A stretch of 64,000 nucleotides of DNA from Desulfobulbus rhabdoformis (GTDB lineage Bacteria; Desulfobacterota; Desulfobulbia; Desulfobulbales; Desulfobulbaceae), in contig NZ_JAFFQA010000013.1 in assembly GCF_016919065.1 (NCBI RefSeq), positions 1-64,000 on the forward strand, given 5' to 3'. The translations under genes were made by a program, and so were the position numbers. The notes beneath the pieces are model-generated. The model worked only from the letters and a program-made list of their open reading frames with translations, made no database searches and had not been told where the DNA came from. Within the stretch, counting starts at the first letter, position 1. Every line of letters begins with the position of its first letter. Positions 43,838 to 52,866 of the stretch are shown piece by piece.

Positions 43838-44806
43838 TCACATCCTTTCTTGTTGATACCATTCGTAGGTCTGCCTGAGCCCTTGTTCCAGGTTGATTGT
43901 TGCCTGCCAACCAAGGGCTTGCAGGAGGCGGGTGTTGAGCAGTTTTTGTGGGGTACCATCAGGTTTTGTCGTATCGTAGGTGATATTGCCGCAATAACCG
44001 ACGATCCCTGCGATAGTCGTAGCTAGCTCAGCTATACTGATGTCGCTGCCGTAGCCGACATTGATATGGCTCTGCATCGGGGTAGTATGGCGGGATATCA
44101 CTTCCTGCGGCAGGTTCATTACGTGGATGCAGGCGGCAGCCAGGTCGTCGACATGGAGAAATTCGCGCCTAGGTGTACCGGTGCCCCATATGGCGACTGA
44201 GGGAGAGTTGTTCAGCTTGGCTTCATGGAACCGGCGAATAAGGGCAGGTATCACATGACTGTGTTCTGGATGGTAGTTGTCACCGGGACCGTAGAGATTG
44301 GTGGGCATGACGCTACGGTAATCTGTCCCGTGGCTGCTGCTATACTGTCGGTTGTAACTTTCGCAGAGCTTGATGCCAGCAATTTTGGCGATGGCATAGG
44401 GTTCATTGGTCGGTTCCAGAGAACCGGTCAGTAGTGCGTCTTCCGCTATTGGTTGATCTGCAAGTCTTGGATAGATGCAGCTTGAGCCGAGAAAGAGAAG
44501 TTTTTTTACACCCGACCGCCATGCCTCATGGATGACGTTCGCCTCCATCATCAGGTTTTGATAGATGAACTCTGCCGGAAATAAGGAGTTGGCCTGAATA
44601 CCGCCCACCCGAGCTGCTGCAAGATAGACCTGATCTGGCCTGGTGGCTCCGAAAAAGTCGCGTACCGCCCTTTGATTGGTCAGATCCAGTTCATCGTGGG
44701 TGCGGACGACGATATTTGCGTTTTCCGTGGCATGAAGTGCTTTGATTATGGCTGATCCTACCATGCCGCGGTGTCCGGCGACGTATATCATTGGTGTATG
44801 GCACAT
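43838..44806 (-). CDS. fcl: GDP-L-fucose synthase
   Basis: This 322-residue epimerase/reductase converts the Gmd product to GDP-L-fucose. [15 protein letters not shown] carries the nucleotide motif, [22 protein letters not shown] the YxxxK site, and [27 protein letters not shown] is typical of the family. It is the first gene of the long minus-strand cluster. ATG 44806 and ATG 44791 are both possible; neither has a clear ribosome site. GDP-fucose would feed the glycosyltransferases downstream. Confidence 0.96.
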   Translation of the reverse strand: MCHTPMIYVAGHRGMVGSAIIKALHATENANIVVRTHDELDLTNQRAVRDFFGATRPDQVYLAAARVGGIQANSLFPAEFIYQNLMMEANVIHEAWRSGVKKLLFLGSSCIYPRLADQPIAEDALLTGSLEPTNEPYAIAKIAGIKLCESYNRQYSSSHGTDYRSVMPTNLYGPGDNYHPEHSHVIPALIRRFHEAKLNNSPSVAIWGTGTPRREFLHVDDLAAACIHVMNLPQEVISRHTTPMQSHINVGYGSDISIAELATTIAGIVGYCGNITYDTTKPDGTPQKLLNTRLLQALGWQATINLEQGLRQTYEWYQQERM

Positions 44807-44895
44807 AGTTGGCTTGTGAAGGCGTTAGATCGGATGTGATATTCAGGTTAGAAACTTGAAAATAACCAAAACACCATTAATCAGTAATTGAAATT
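44807..44895. promoter_or_regulatory. Gap upstream of the polysaccharide cluster
   Basis: This short AT-rich gap must hold either a promoter for fcl or read-through from the upstream toxin-type genes, all on the minus strand. A perfect 16-bp palindrome, AATTGAAATTTCAATT (44886-44901), overlaps its right end and the stop of the neighbouring gene. No clear -35/-10 pair was found. Confidence 0.35.
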
Positions 44896-45231
44896 TCAAT
44901 TGCTCGGAGAAGAATATATCTGAACCCCATATTCCACTATATGTTTGATTAAGTCCGTGTTCGAAAGTGATTCAAAATGCAGTATATCAAAAAAATGAGG
45001 TATGGTGGTCTCCTCTTCAAGTGCCATTTGAAATGATGCCACTGTATGTTTATTTATATTCTTCCCAAAGAGAGCAATGTCGATATCTGAACCTGGTTTT
45101 GCATTGCCCATTGCCCATGATCCGAAGAGAACCACTTTTTTTATAGCCTTGTCTCGTTTGGCGATAGAGATGATAGAGGCAATGTATTTTGGGTTCAGGT
45201 GAATGATGTTACCTCTCGTGAGATTGTGCAT
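44896..45231 (-). CDS. Minimal nucleotidyltransferase (MNT, antitoxin type)
   Basis: The 111-residue protein has the minimal nucleotidyltransferase motif GSWAMGNAKPGSDIDIALFG, with GS, ten residues and DxD. Partners of HEPN proteins with this motif either modify or neutralise the HEPN toxin. I chose ATG 45231 (MHNLTRGNII), which overlaps the HEPN gene by 23 bases; the frame is open further up to 45273. The pair resembles HI0073/HI0074 of Haemophilus. Confidence 0.82.
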   Translation of the reverse strand: MHNLTRGNIIHLNPKYIASIISIAKRDKAIKKVVLFGSWAMGNAKPGSDIDIALFGKNINKHTVASFQMALEEETTIPHFFDILHFESLSNTDLIKHIVEYGVQIYSSPSN

Positions 45232-45616
45232 CGAACCAGGCAACGAGCTGTTGAATATAGGGGAAAAAATCATTTTTTATCAATGAGTAGGCATCCTTTG
45301 CCATTGCCTCATCGTAGGTATGTGCCAAAAAATTCCGCTTTGTGAGCATTTGCAGCCAAATATCACCGTTTTCGAGTATTTCATAGTGGAAGGCCTGTTT
45401 GATAACTTCTCTGGGAAATGATGAATCCACACCCTGGCTTTCCAGGTAGTCTTTCAGTGTTTTCCAGCACAGCTCAAAGGTAAATTCAAAACTTTGGATG
45501 ATTCCCTGGATCTCTATATCACTCGGTGTAGTGATGGAAAGACCTTTATTGAGTTGTTTAAAGGCCTTTTGTAGATTTTGATTTCTTTGTTGCCAGCGTA
45601 TTTCTTTGAATTTCAT
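45209..45616 (-). CDS. HEPN family nucleotidyltransferase-binding protein (HI0074 type)
   Basis: The 135-residue all-helical protein carries the HEPN motif RNFLAHTY (Rx4HxY) near residue 95 and the family pattern ELCWKTLKDYLESQGV. HEPN proteins of this type pair with minimal nucleotidyltransferases; several are RNases in toxin-antitoxin systems, while the HI0074 group was first described as a nucleotidyltransferase substrate-binding protein. Its ATG shares one base with the stop of the upstream winged-helix gene (TGATG), so translation is coupled. Confidence 0.82.
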   Translation of the reverse strand: MKFKEIRWQQRNQNLQKAFKQLNKGLSITTPSDIEIQGIIQSFEFTFELCWKTLKDYLESQGVDSSFPREVIKQAFHYEILENGDIWLQMLTKRNFLAHTYDEAMAKDAYSLIKNDFFPYIQQLVAWFDAQSHER

Positions 45617-46167
45617 CAGTTAGTTAACTTGTTTTTCCACAGTATAAATTGGGGCCGGTTGTTGAAAATGGCCGCGTTTTTTTTATATTCGTCCGTTGTC
45701 ATGATGAGCGTTCTGATTTTTCGTTCGATATACCGCTCGGTTTTGGTGGTGAGATCCACAAGGTTTGTTTTGTCTATGTCGCCAATAAGAACGAGGTCAA
45801 TAATGCCGGTATCCTTGCCAACAGCGTAGTCGTCAATCAAGAAGGCCTGTTGCAGATTCCCCAGGCGAGAGATCATGGAATTTAGGATCTGGTCCATGCC
45901 CAAGGCTTTTTTGACCATGGACTGCAGCTCGTTGAACAACGGATGTTCCTGGTTGGCCGAGAAAAAAACCTGCCTCCCTTCCTTGTTGCTCACCAAAAGT
46001 TTAGCCTCGCGTAACTGATCAAGTTCTTCTTTGATATGGCTTGGGGAGACCTGAAAGTCGTTGGCGAGTTCGCGCAGGTAAGCCGACCCGTTCGGGTTGA
46101 AAAAAAGGCGCATCAGTATTTTGATGCGCGTTTTAGAGGTGATCAGGCCAGAGAAAAGTGAAATCAT
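45616..46167 (-). CDS. Winged-helix protein with a degenerate nucleotidyltransferase domain
   Basis: Residues 1-90 form an ArsR-like winged helix (RIKILMRLFFNPNGSAYLRELANDF and SHIKEELDQLREAKLL). Residues about 105-180 align with a nucleotidyltransferase fold in which the GS motif is lost and only IIDLVLIGDID remains of the metal site, so catalysis is unlikely. It is probably the regulator of the downstream HEPN/MNT genes, perhaps sensing them through the degenerate domain. A candidate operator lies 13 bases upstream of its ATG. Confidence 0.75.
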   Translation of the reverse strand: MISLFSGLITSKTRIKILMRLFFNPNGSAYLRELANDFQVSPSHIKEELDQLREAKLLVSNKEGRQVFFSANQEHPLFNELQSMVKKALGMDQILNSMISRLGNLQQAFLIDDYAVGKDTGIIDLVLIGDIDKTNLVDLTTKTERYIERKIRTLIMTTDEYKKNAAIFNNRPQFILWKNKLTN

Positions 46168-46179
46168 ATGGATAGTTTT

Positions 46180-46196
46180 GTTCTGTTATTTAGAAC
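46180..46196. promoter_or_regulatory. Candidate operator of the winged-helix/HEPN/MNT genes
   Basis: GTTCTGTTATTTAGAAC has inverted GTTCT/AGAAC halves, and an overlapping CTGTT/AACAG pair extends the symmetry. It lies 13-30 bases upstream of the winged-helix start, the usual place for an autoregulatory operator. No binding data can be inferred beyond position and symmetry. Confidence 0.45.
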
Positions 46197-46279
46197 AGTA
46201 TCCATTTTGGCGGAGAGAATGTCAAGTGGAGTATGCTAAATTCTTTTATTGCGATCTTTTTGAAGTTAATTGACTGAAA

Positions 46280-47023
46280 TTAAATATTTTTGTGAAAATT
46301 TTTAATAATTCTTTTGTCTAAACAATTACGCAGAAAAGAGTTCATTGCTTGCATATCGTTTGACGAAAAGAAGTTCAGCATAAGCGTGTTGAATTCGAGC
46401 TGCTTTTTTACTGGGACATTGATGGCGGGATACCCCGCATCGAGCAGTATGCCGTTCATCATGAAACGCCCCATGCGTTTATTGACATCCCAAAAAAATT
46501 GGGTTCTGGCCATTTGTAAGAATGCTGTGATTGCTCGGTCGTAGATATCTCCTATTTGTTTGATTTTAGATTCGATTTCTAGCCAAATTGTATCGAGTAG
46601 TTCGGGAGATGGCGGAGCATAATCGGTGCCACTGATGGTCACATTTCCAGAACGAAATACGCCCCACTCAAATGCTTCCTCTTTTCCGGCAATACTATGC
46701 AACTCTAGAGCTATTGATTTTGAGAATTCAAATTTATTGTCACTGATCATCGTGAAAAGGTGTCTCCAGGTGTTTGCCTGGTTAATGACCATATTTTGGT
46801 CACTTATTTTGTGGCCACCAACGGTTATCCCGTCAAGAATGGTTTGTACTTCAGGGAGGGTGATGGCGACACCTTCTAGGTTGACTGCCTCGTAAACCAG
46901 CGCTGGTATCTCTCGAATGGCGAGGTGTATGGCTAGTTTTTTATTGGGGATCATGTTCCAGTGATTATCTGATAAATCCATTTTTCTAGTAGGTGTTAGC
47001 TTTTTCCTAGAATCCGCAAGCAT
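46280..47023 (-). CDS. Fic family protein with an altered active site
   Basis: The 247-residue protein is a Fic-fold protein. The central motif reads QFFWDVNKRMGRFMMNG where active Fic enzymes have HPFxDGNGRxxR, so the catalytic His is replaced by Gln while the Asp, Asn and Arg remain. Similar FWDVNKR proteins form a known subfamily without a proven AMP-transferase activity. An N-terminal helical part of about 90 residues precedes the core. The start may be 47023, inside a repeat copy, or the ATG at 46981 (MDLSDNHWN); neither has a ribosome site. Confidence 0.8.
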   Translation of the reverse strand: MLADSRKKLTPTRKMDLSDNHWNMIPNKKLAIHLAIREIPALVYEAVNLEGVAITLPEVQTILDGITVGGHKISDQNMVINQANTWRHLFTMISDNKFEFSKSIALELHSIAGKEEAFEWGVFRSGNVTISGTDYAPPSPELLDTIWLEIESKIKQIGDIYDRAITAFLQMARTQFFWDVNKRMGRFMMNGILLDAGYPAINVPVKKQLEFNTLMLNFFSSNDMQAMNSFLRNCLDKRIIKNFHKNI

Positions 47024-47055
47024 ATTAGTCGGTGGCCACCCGCCGTCACGGATTC
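47008..47055. repeat. Dispersed inverted-repeat element (copy D)
   Basis: The reverse complement starts TGAATCCGTGACGGCGGG and ends GCGGATTCT, so this 48-bp copy has both ends of the family. Its first 29 bases match copy B (3951) at 27 positions. It covers the stop of the membrane glycosyltransferase gene and the furthest upstream start of the Fic gene, so it may have been inserted between them. Confidence 0.6.
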
Positions 47056-48748
47056 ATGGTTTCGGCAATGACAGGACAAGGTACCCATTACCACTCCAAA
47101 GTGGTTGATCGGATTGGGCAAAGAGTGGGGTTACTCGTTGGCGCTTGGTTTCATTTAACTGGTGCAGCCATCGAAGTGTCAAATCGGTTCTGAGTAGAAT
47201 GTACTGGATGTTGTGTTGCCGCATTTCATCAAGAACGGTCTGTGTTGAATCAGTCCCGGAAAGAAAATTAGCCAGGATGCTCCCCGAAGTATAAGGCTGT
47301 TCAAACACCGGTTGAAATTTCATGTAATATCCCCGATTACCGAGAAAGAGACAGAGCACTTTTGCATCCATTTTCACAGTGTTGTTGGCGAATTGGATCG
47401 CAGGATATTCAGGGCGAAAGGTGGTTATATATTGTTCGCGGTTTGTTTTGCCAAGCACGTAGGAAAGAGGTTGGACTGTAGAAAATTGGGTGTATAGATA
47501 CTGTACATTATACCCCAGCATGAGGATGCCCAAGCAGGCCATGCTTAAGGAAGCAGGGGGGGAGTTAATGGTCTCAGGTAGACGTATTCGTTGCACCAGT
47601 CCACGAAGTCCATACATCGATAGAATAGTGAGGGGCGGGACAATGGGCACGATATATCGTATCCGCATTGCCTCCTGGAAAAAGGTAAAGAAGAAGTAGA
47701 GCAGAGAAAACCAGAGTAAAATGTTCTGTTCTTGTCGCTGTCGTCTGTCTTGAGGGCGGAAAGCAAAAGCTAGGATCGGCAGGATAAACAAAAACGGGGT
47801 GAGCTTGCCGTCAAAATACCGTGGGTTGTCGTCTTGTCCTTCAAAAAAGAATCGTATGGGCAGTAGGCTCGCCTGCCACCAGGTCTCTTGGTAGAGAATT
47901 TTTCGTGCGATGAAAGGACCGCCTGCTTTGCTAGAGAGTTTTTTGAGCTGGCTGGCAATGTTTTTTTCGCCCTGCTTTTGAGCGTTTATTTTAGTCGTAT
48001 TTTTTTGCTGAAAAAGCGAATTGTGGAGAGGGTATATCGGATTGCCCGTCCAGACATAGTTGCGAACAAACCAGGGGGATAAAGCGGTGAGTGAGGCAAG
48101 TAAAAATAGAGAAGTGTACAACAATGCTCGCAGATTACTTTGGTTTTCTTTTCTGCAATTTCGTTGAAAGATAACAGGAACAAGGAGGGTGAGAACAACT
48201 ATGGACACCAGGCCATTGTATTTAGTCCCAGCCGCTAGGCCGCAACAGAGGCCTGCTGTTATGAGCGTTTTTAAGGGAAAGTGCTGTCTTGCCCAGGAAA
48301 GGAGCAACAGTAAAGAGGTTGTGGTGAAAAAAACGAGCCCAAGGTCTACATAGACCGTAATCGAAAGTTTAACGATGATGGGCACGGAGAGAAAGAATAT
48401 GGCACCGAATATTCCGTATAAGCGACCAAGACGTTTGTTGAGGTGATGATAGAGCAGCAGGGCGGTGAACAGGGCAAAGAGGTAATGGATATATTTGGGT
48501 ATAATGTCGTTGCCTAAAGCAAGCGAAAGCGTATAGAGCAGGTCGAGATTCATGGGGTAGTAGGAGAACGGGATCTCTGGAATCTCGTATATGCCACCGT
48601 TCTTCAGCCATAGATTGGGGACAAAGAGGTGGTGGGTGAGAGCGTCTCGATCTACAGGAGGAACTGAACCAAGGAGGAAAGTGCTGAAGACAAGCGCAAG
48701 GAGAAGGAGAATAAGCCCCCAGGTGACTATTTTTTCAGGATGTTTCAT
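47054..48748 (-). CDS. Membrane glycosyltransferase of the GT39/PMT type
   Basis: The 564-residue protein has about eleven hydrophobic helices and the periplasmic N-terminal loop DRDALTHHLFVPNLWLKNGG, in which the acidic pair after helix 1 matches GT-C enzymes. A large C-terminal soluble part follows residue 420. Such enzymes use polyprenyl-phosphate sugars and act on the periplasmic side. The gene starts 14 bases inside the end of the HEPN toxin-type gene, an odd overlap that suggests a shared transcript. The stop lies in repeat copy D. Confidence 0.82.
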   Translation of the reverse strand: MKHPEKIVTWGLILLLLALVFSTFLLGSVPPVDRDALTHHLFVPNLWLKNGGIYEIPEIPFSYYPMNLDLLYTLSLALGNDIIPKYIHYLFALFTALLLYHHLNKRLGRLYGIFGAIFFLSVPIIVKLSITVYVDLGLVFFTTTSLLLLLSWARQHFPLKTLITAGLCCGLAAGTKYNGLVSIVVLTLLVPVIFQRNCRKENQSNLRALLYTSLFLLASLTALSPWFVRNYVWTGNPIYPLHNSLFQQKNTTKINAQKQGEKNIASQLKKLSSKAGGPFIARKILYQETWWQASLLPIRFFFEGQDDNPRYFDGKLTPFLFILPILAFAFRPQDRRQRQEQNILLWFSLLYFFFTFFQEAMRIRYIVPIVPPLTILSMYGLRGLVQRIRLPETINSPPASLSMACLGILMLGYNVQYLYTQFSTVQPLSYVLGKTNREQYITTFRPEYPAIQFANNTVKMDAKVLCLFLGNRGYYMKFQPVFEQPYTSGSILANFLSGTDSTQTVLDEMRQHNIQYILLRTDLTLRWLHQLNETKRQRVTPLFAQSDQPLWSGNGYLVLSLPKP

Positions 48749-49157
48749 TGTTGAGCGGGGCTTTGAGAAAATCGACTATAAATTGGTACTGCCCCTGTTT
48801 AATCAAGGAGAGAATTCTATCCATATCCATGTTCATGTAGTCATGAACAATACGGTTGCGCAGCCCGATTATGGCATGCCATTGATCTAGTTGCGTTCTA
48901 TTGATTCCATTAATTCTCGCTAAGGCTTCAAAGGCATCATAAGCCGAGATCGGGACTTCTTTCCCATGTGCTTTTAGTTGCTGCTTGGCTTTGCCAATGG
49001 AATTTTCAATAAGTACTTGCAGACTATGTAAAACTCCATTCTGCTCCAAGGGAGAGAGATGTTGGGAGGTGAGTAAACGTGCTCGGGCCTCGTCTAACAA
49101 TGCCCCTTGTTGCGCCGCAATGCGCTTGGTTTCAGCATGATAGAGGTCAGTGCGCAT
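48735..49157 (-). CDS. hepT: HepT-like HEPN domain protein (DUF86)
   Basis: The 140-residue helical protein carries RNRIVHDY (Rx4HxY), the RNase-type HEPN motif of HepT toxins in type VII toxin-antitoxin systems. I chose ATG 49157 (MRTDLYHAETK), which overlaps the MntA-like gene by 11 bases; a longer in-frame start at 49310 would run through the antitoxin gene. In HepT/MntA systems the nucleotidyltransferase adenylylates the Tyr of this motif to silence the toxin. The Tyr is present. Confidence 0.85.
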   Translation of the reverse strand: MRTDLYHAETKRIAAQQGALLDEARARLLTSQHLSPLEQNGVLHSLQVLIENSIGKAKQQLKAHGKEVPISAYDAFEALARINGINRTQLDQWHAIIGLRNRIVHDYMNMDMDRILSLIKQGQYQFIVDFLKAPLNNETS

Positions 49158-49536
49158 AGATATCTTCCCAGTAGTATTCTTCAAGCTCTCGCCAAGTTCT
49201 TTGGAGAAATCGTTGCCATGGCAGGCCATCTTCACCAAGGATGACGATTCCGTTATTGGCAATTTCGGCCCGCATTGCAAGGTTTGCTCGAGGGGTATCG
49301 ACAAGATCAATAGCTGTTTCTGGAAGGTTTAGTCTGTTGGCCAAGTTGTGACGCAGAGTTTCGGTGAGACGTAACTGTTCCAGCCAGTCTATGTGCCTTT
49401 GCCATTGAAAGGCGAAGTCCCAATCACTCGTTAGTGAAGATGTACCATTGGCTCGGCTACCGATCAATACGGCGAACTCCAGGTGGGGTTCTGTTGCAAG
49501 TAACCGGCAGATGTCAGAAAGTTGCTTTTCAGGCAT
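49147..49536 (-). CDS. mntA: MntA-like nucleotidyltransferase antitoxin
   Basis: The 129-residue protein contains GSRANGTSSLTSDWDFAF, the GSx10DxD signature of MntA-type minimal nucleotidyltransferases, followed by AIDLVDTPRANLAMRAEIANNG, both common in this antitoxin family. It lies directly upstream of hepT, the normal order for type VII modules. The pair is distinct from the HEPN/MNT pair at 45 kb. The gene follows the VKOR fusion by 15 bases. Confidence 0.86.
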   Translation of the reverse strand: MPEKQLSDICRLLATEPHLEFAVLIGSRANGTSSLTSDWDFAFQWQRHIDWLEQLRLTETLRHNLANRLNLPETAIDLVDTPRANLAMRAEIANNGIVILGEDGLPWQRFLQRTWRELEEYYWEDIYAH

Positions 49537-49551
49537 CTCTATTCAGTATTG

Positions 49552-50727
49552 TTAGTGAAGATAGGGGTGCAGTATTTCAGCGGGTATCGCACCTGGGTAC
49601 ACTTTTCCGTTGATAACAAAAGTAGGGGTTCCGATAATCTCAAGCTTCATTCCTTCACGAATATCATAAAGAAGTATGTTACGAATAAACTCGCTGCGGG
49701 TTGCTGCGGCAAGTTCTCCTGCATGCATACCAGTCATCTCTGCCAGTGTTCGCGTGTTAAACGCTTCTTTCTTTCTCCCCATAGTATACAGTGCATCATT
49801 CATCTTCCAGAATTTATCTCTACTTGCTGCAAAGATACCTATCATGGCCATTTTACCTGAACCCACATGAAAAGGCTCTGGTACGATGACATTATTGAAA
49901 GCATGGTCCATTGGGTAATGGTGGTGAACCAGGCGAATTGTTTTTGGGTGTTCCATGATCAGTTGGCGGAGAAAAAGATGAACTTTACTACATTGGAAAC
50001 ACTGATAATCTGTGTATTCATGGATGGTTAGCTGTGGGTGCTCGGCACCAATCCACGGGTGGCCTTGTTCGGTGACCCCATGTGTGAGCTGGCTGGTTGT
50101 AGTGGGAGGCGTGTACAACCAGTAGGGAGGGATAATCAATCGGGCAAGGATAAAGGCACCGCAGATGCACAGGAGGCCACCTCTACGGGCTGGGCTTTGA
50201 CTGATTGATCGTATGGCGGAGACAATACCTTGGGGGGAGGCTGGTTCGCAGAATCGCCGAATAATCAGCCAGCTGTAAAGGAGCAGGGAAAAGTTCAAGG
50301 CATAGCTAACCATGCAGAGAATACAGTGTGCTCTTATAAGTGTAGCGGAAATGTAACCCAAATACAGGGATATGCCTGAAAAAAATAATGCGAGCAAAAA
50401 AAACAGATACCAGACAGTCTTTTTTTGGGCTGCATCATCTCTAAAGATGGCTGAAAAGAGAATCAGAAAGAGCGTGTACCCCCCTAGGCCCCATAAGGCC
50501 AGAGGTAGCCCCCAAAATATTGACCAAGGGCTTTGTGCGACAGTATCGCAGTTAATGGATTTTGATAGGGCGCAGAAGCTGGAAAAAGAGAGGTTTGTGT
50601 AATTTTGGTAATGAAGCCAGGCGAGGTAGCCTGTATCAATTACACCAAGAAGTATAAGGATCAATACTGGAATGGTGTAAAAGCGATACGGCAAATGATC
50701 CGATGTATGTGTCAGTAAACGTGCCAT
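49552..50727 (-). CDS. Vitamin K epoxide reductase-DsbA fusion
   Basis: The 391-residue protein joins a VKOR membrane domain (about 1-190) to a thioredoxin-fold domain. The VKOR part has the loop cysteines in FCALSKSINCDTV and the quinone-site pair CILC in RAHCILCMVSY, with four or five membrane helices. The C-terminal domain has CFQC in EYTDYQCFQC and a cis-proline loop GTPTFVING. Such fusions form disulfides in exported proteins, passing electrons to quinone. ATG 50727 (MARLLTHTSD) is chosen over a frame extension to 50901 that overlaps the neighbour. The pilin at 53 kb has two cysteines and is a possible client. Confidence 0.9.
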   Translation of the reverse strand: MARLLTHTSDHLPYRFYTIPVLILILLGVIDTGYLAWLHYQNYTNLSFSSFCALSKSINCDTVAQSPWSIFWGLPLALWGLGGYTLFLILFSAIFRDDAAQKKTVWYLFFLLALFFSGISLYLGYISATLIRAHCILCMVSYALNFSLLLYSWLIIRRFCEPASPQGIVSAIRSISQSPARRGGLLCICGAFILARLIIPPYWLYTPPTTTSQLTHGVTEQGHPWIGAEHPQLTIHEYTDYQCFQCSKVHLFLRQLIMEHPKTIRLVHHHYPMDHAFNNVIVPEPFHVGSGKMAMIGIFAASRDKFWKMNDALYTMGRKKEAFNTRTLAEMTGMHAGELAAATRSEFIRNILLYDIREGMKLEIIGTPTFVINGKVYPGAIPAEILHPYLH

Positions 50728-50749
50728 TATGGTAATGAAATCGAATTTA

Positions 50750-52807
50750 TCAGTGAGCGGTGAGCGCTTCTCTGGTTGCTTCGTCGATAAATGGGGTGAT
50801 GATTGGTACATTGACGGGCACAGAAGAATACTCTTTCGGTAATGTTTCGAGATCTGCCTTGATCGCTGGAAGGCTATGCAAACTAACCAATTGGGATGCA
50901 TAGTTTTTTGCGATTGTAAAATCGTTTGCTAAGGTTCGGTTTTCAATCAAGCTGTACAATACTCTTCTGTCACCAGGAAAGAGCTTTAAGGCCTGTCTGA
51001 GAAACCAGTGACCTTGGCTGAGAGAACCCGCCCTGGTGAGGCTTACCCCGCAGTTGTAGAAATATCTTTCTTTGTTCACCATGGTGCGGCGTATGGTCTG
51101 GCTGCTTGCGATGGCTGCCTCTTTGGGGCGGTCAAGCCATAAGAGAAGGAGGGTCTTTAGATTAAAAAATCGGCTTTGTAAATCGTTTTTTGCTATTATT
51201 TTATTCACTTGATCGAGCGCTTCGGTAAACCTGCCCTGTAGAGCAAGGGCATTTGCTAGATCAAAACGGGAGGTAATGAAATTTGGGTTGATATCCAGAG
51301 ATCGTTGATAGTTGAGTATGGCTAAATCAAGCAGCCCATAATTTGCATAAATTTTTCCGATATTGCCGACAATGGCTGCTTTGAAGGATTTTCTTGGACT
51401 TTCAAGCAGGATCGCTTTTTCCAAGAGTGTAACAGCTGTTCGTAGGTTTTTAGGATTTTTTTCTTTTTGCCAACCGTAAATCTCCCCAAGTTTGGCATAA
51501 GGCCTGGCATTTGTCGAAGCCTTGTGGAGTGCGTCAATCCAAAGTGATTCTTCGCTCGCCCAGGCTTTGTTGCGACTGTAGGTGCCGAGTCCGAGAGTCA
51601 TGAGAATAACGGGTATGGAAAAAAGAAGGGCGGTATGAATTAGTCTTTTTGATTGCCTGGTCTTTTCAATTGCTGAGCAGAGCCCTGTGGCAACTGGAAG
51701 AAAGAGGAACATCGATGGTAGATAGTTTCGATGTTCAAATATCATCTCCAGTGGAATGAACGATGATTCTACTATATGATTGACTAAAAAAAACAGAATC
51801 GCAAAACAGAGGAAAGGTTTTTTCCTCCCTTGTAGAAGGGCAAAAATAATCAGGCTAAAAAGTATAATGATCGCTGGTAGTGTCGTCCATGGGTGCCAGA
51901 GAGATGTTGACAGGGGAAAGCTATGATCGATGGTAAGACGTTCAGGAGAAGGAAAAAAAAGGAGTGAAAGGTAAAAAAGGAGAATTGATGGTTGTGTTAA
52001 AAGTCGTTCCCCAATTGAGAAAGGGCGGCTGCCAATAGGTTGATTGAGATAATAAAGAAGATTGTGGCTGATAATGTAATAGATACCGGCAATAAAAAAA
52101 CAAATCGTCAGGAAAAGCCATATTTTTAATGCGGTTTTTGAATACTTACCATTTGATTTATATAGAAAAAAATATTCAACTATGAGAATTGTTGGGATCA
52201 AGGTTATTCCGTTTTCCTTGCAGCCACATGCAAGGAGAAATGTAACTAATGATAAAAGGAAAAAAAGTATTCTTTCGCTTTTTCTGTGTGCATGTCGAGC
52301 TTTAATGTAACTATACAAGGAAAGGATGAAAAACATGGCGGCCATTGAGGCCATTCGCTGAACAATATAGGTGACGGCTTGTGTTTGTATCGGATTGATT
52401 GCCCAGAAAATGCTGGCAAGTAAGGCTATTTCACGGGCATTTTTTTGGATAGTTGGTTCTACTCTTGCAGTTTGAAGAAGAAGCGTGCTGCTGGAAAAAA
52501 GGATGATGGTTGTGCAAATATGTATAAATATATTAACAATGTGGAATCCTATAGGATTATTCCCGCAAAAATACCAATTGAGAGCAAAAGAAAAATTTGA
52601 GACAGGACGATATAAATTCCCCTCTGTAAAGGGTTTTGCAAAAAAGGAACCTTTGAGCGCTTCTGGAAGAAAGCTGTTTATGTGAATTGGGAAGTTGTTG
52701 AGAATGTTAGGAAAGTCATCAAGTGCCCAAGTTGTGTCGAAAGAATTTGAATAGGCTATAAGCACTAGTAGAGTTAAATATAATTTCATAGGGGATATGA
52801 ATCTCAT
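50750..52807 (-). CDS. Membrane protein with C-terminal TPR repeats (TMTC/PMT-like)
   Basis: The 685-residue protein has a luminal-type loop LDDFPNILNNFPIHINSF after helix 1, about ten hydrophobic helices to residue 430, and TPR units at about 450-650 (YAKLGEIYGW, GNIGKIYANYGLLDLAILNYQRSLDINPN, DLANALALQGRF). This layout is like TMTC-type O-mannosyltransferase homologues and polytopic TPR proteins. Glycosyl transfer to a pilin or other exported protein is possible but not shown. It is followed 22 bases on by the VKOR fusion gene. Confidence 0.78.
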   Translation of the reverse strand: MRFISPMKLYLTLLVLIAYSNSFDTTWALDDFPNILNNFPIHINSFLPEALKGSFFAKPFTEGNLYRPVSNFSFALNWYFCGNNPIGFHIVNIFIHICTTIILFSSSTLLLQTARVEPTIQKNAREIALLASIFWAINPIQTQAVTYIVQRMASMAAMFFILSLYSYIKARHAHRKSERILFFLLSLVTFLLACGCKENGITLIPTILIVEYFFLYKSNGKYSKTALKIWLFLTICFFIAGIYYIISHNLLYYLNQPIGSRPFSIGERLLTQPSILLFYLSLLFFPSPERLTIDHSFPLSTSLWHPWTTLPAIIILFSLIIFALLQGRKKPFLCFAILFFLVNHIVESSFIPLEMIFEHRNYLPSMFLFLPVATGLCSAIEKTRQSKRLIHTALLFSIPVILMTLGLGTYSRNKAWASEESLWIDALHKASTNARPYAKLGEIYGWQKEKNPKNLRTAVTLLEKAILLESPRKSFKAAIVGNIGKIYANYGLLDLAILNYQRSLDINPNFITSRFDLANALALQGRFTEALDQVNKIIAKNDLQSRFFNLKTLLLLWLDRPKEAAIASSQTIRRTMVNKERYFYNCGVSLTRAGSLSQGHWFLRQALKLFPGDRRVLYSLIENRTLANDFTIAKNYASQLVSLHSLPAIKADLETLPKEYSSVPVNVPIITPFIDEATREALTAH

Positions 52808-52866
52808 ATATTACCCTTGAAGTTTTTTTTGTTGCACTAAGTAGTTTTTTGTATGTTGTAAAAAAT

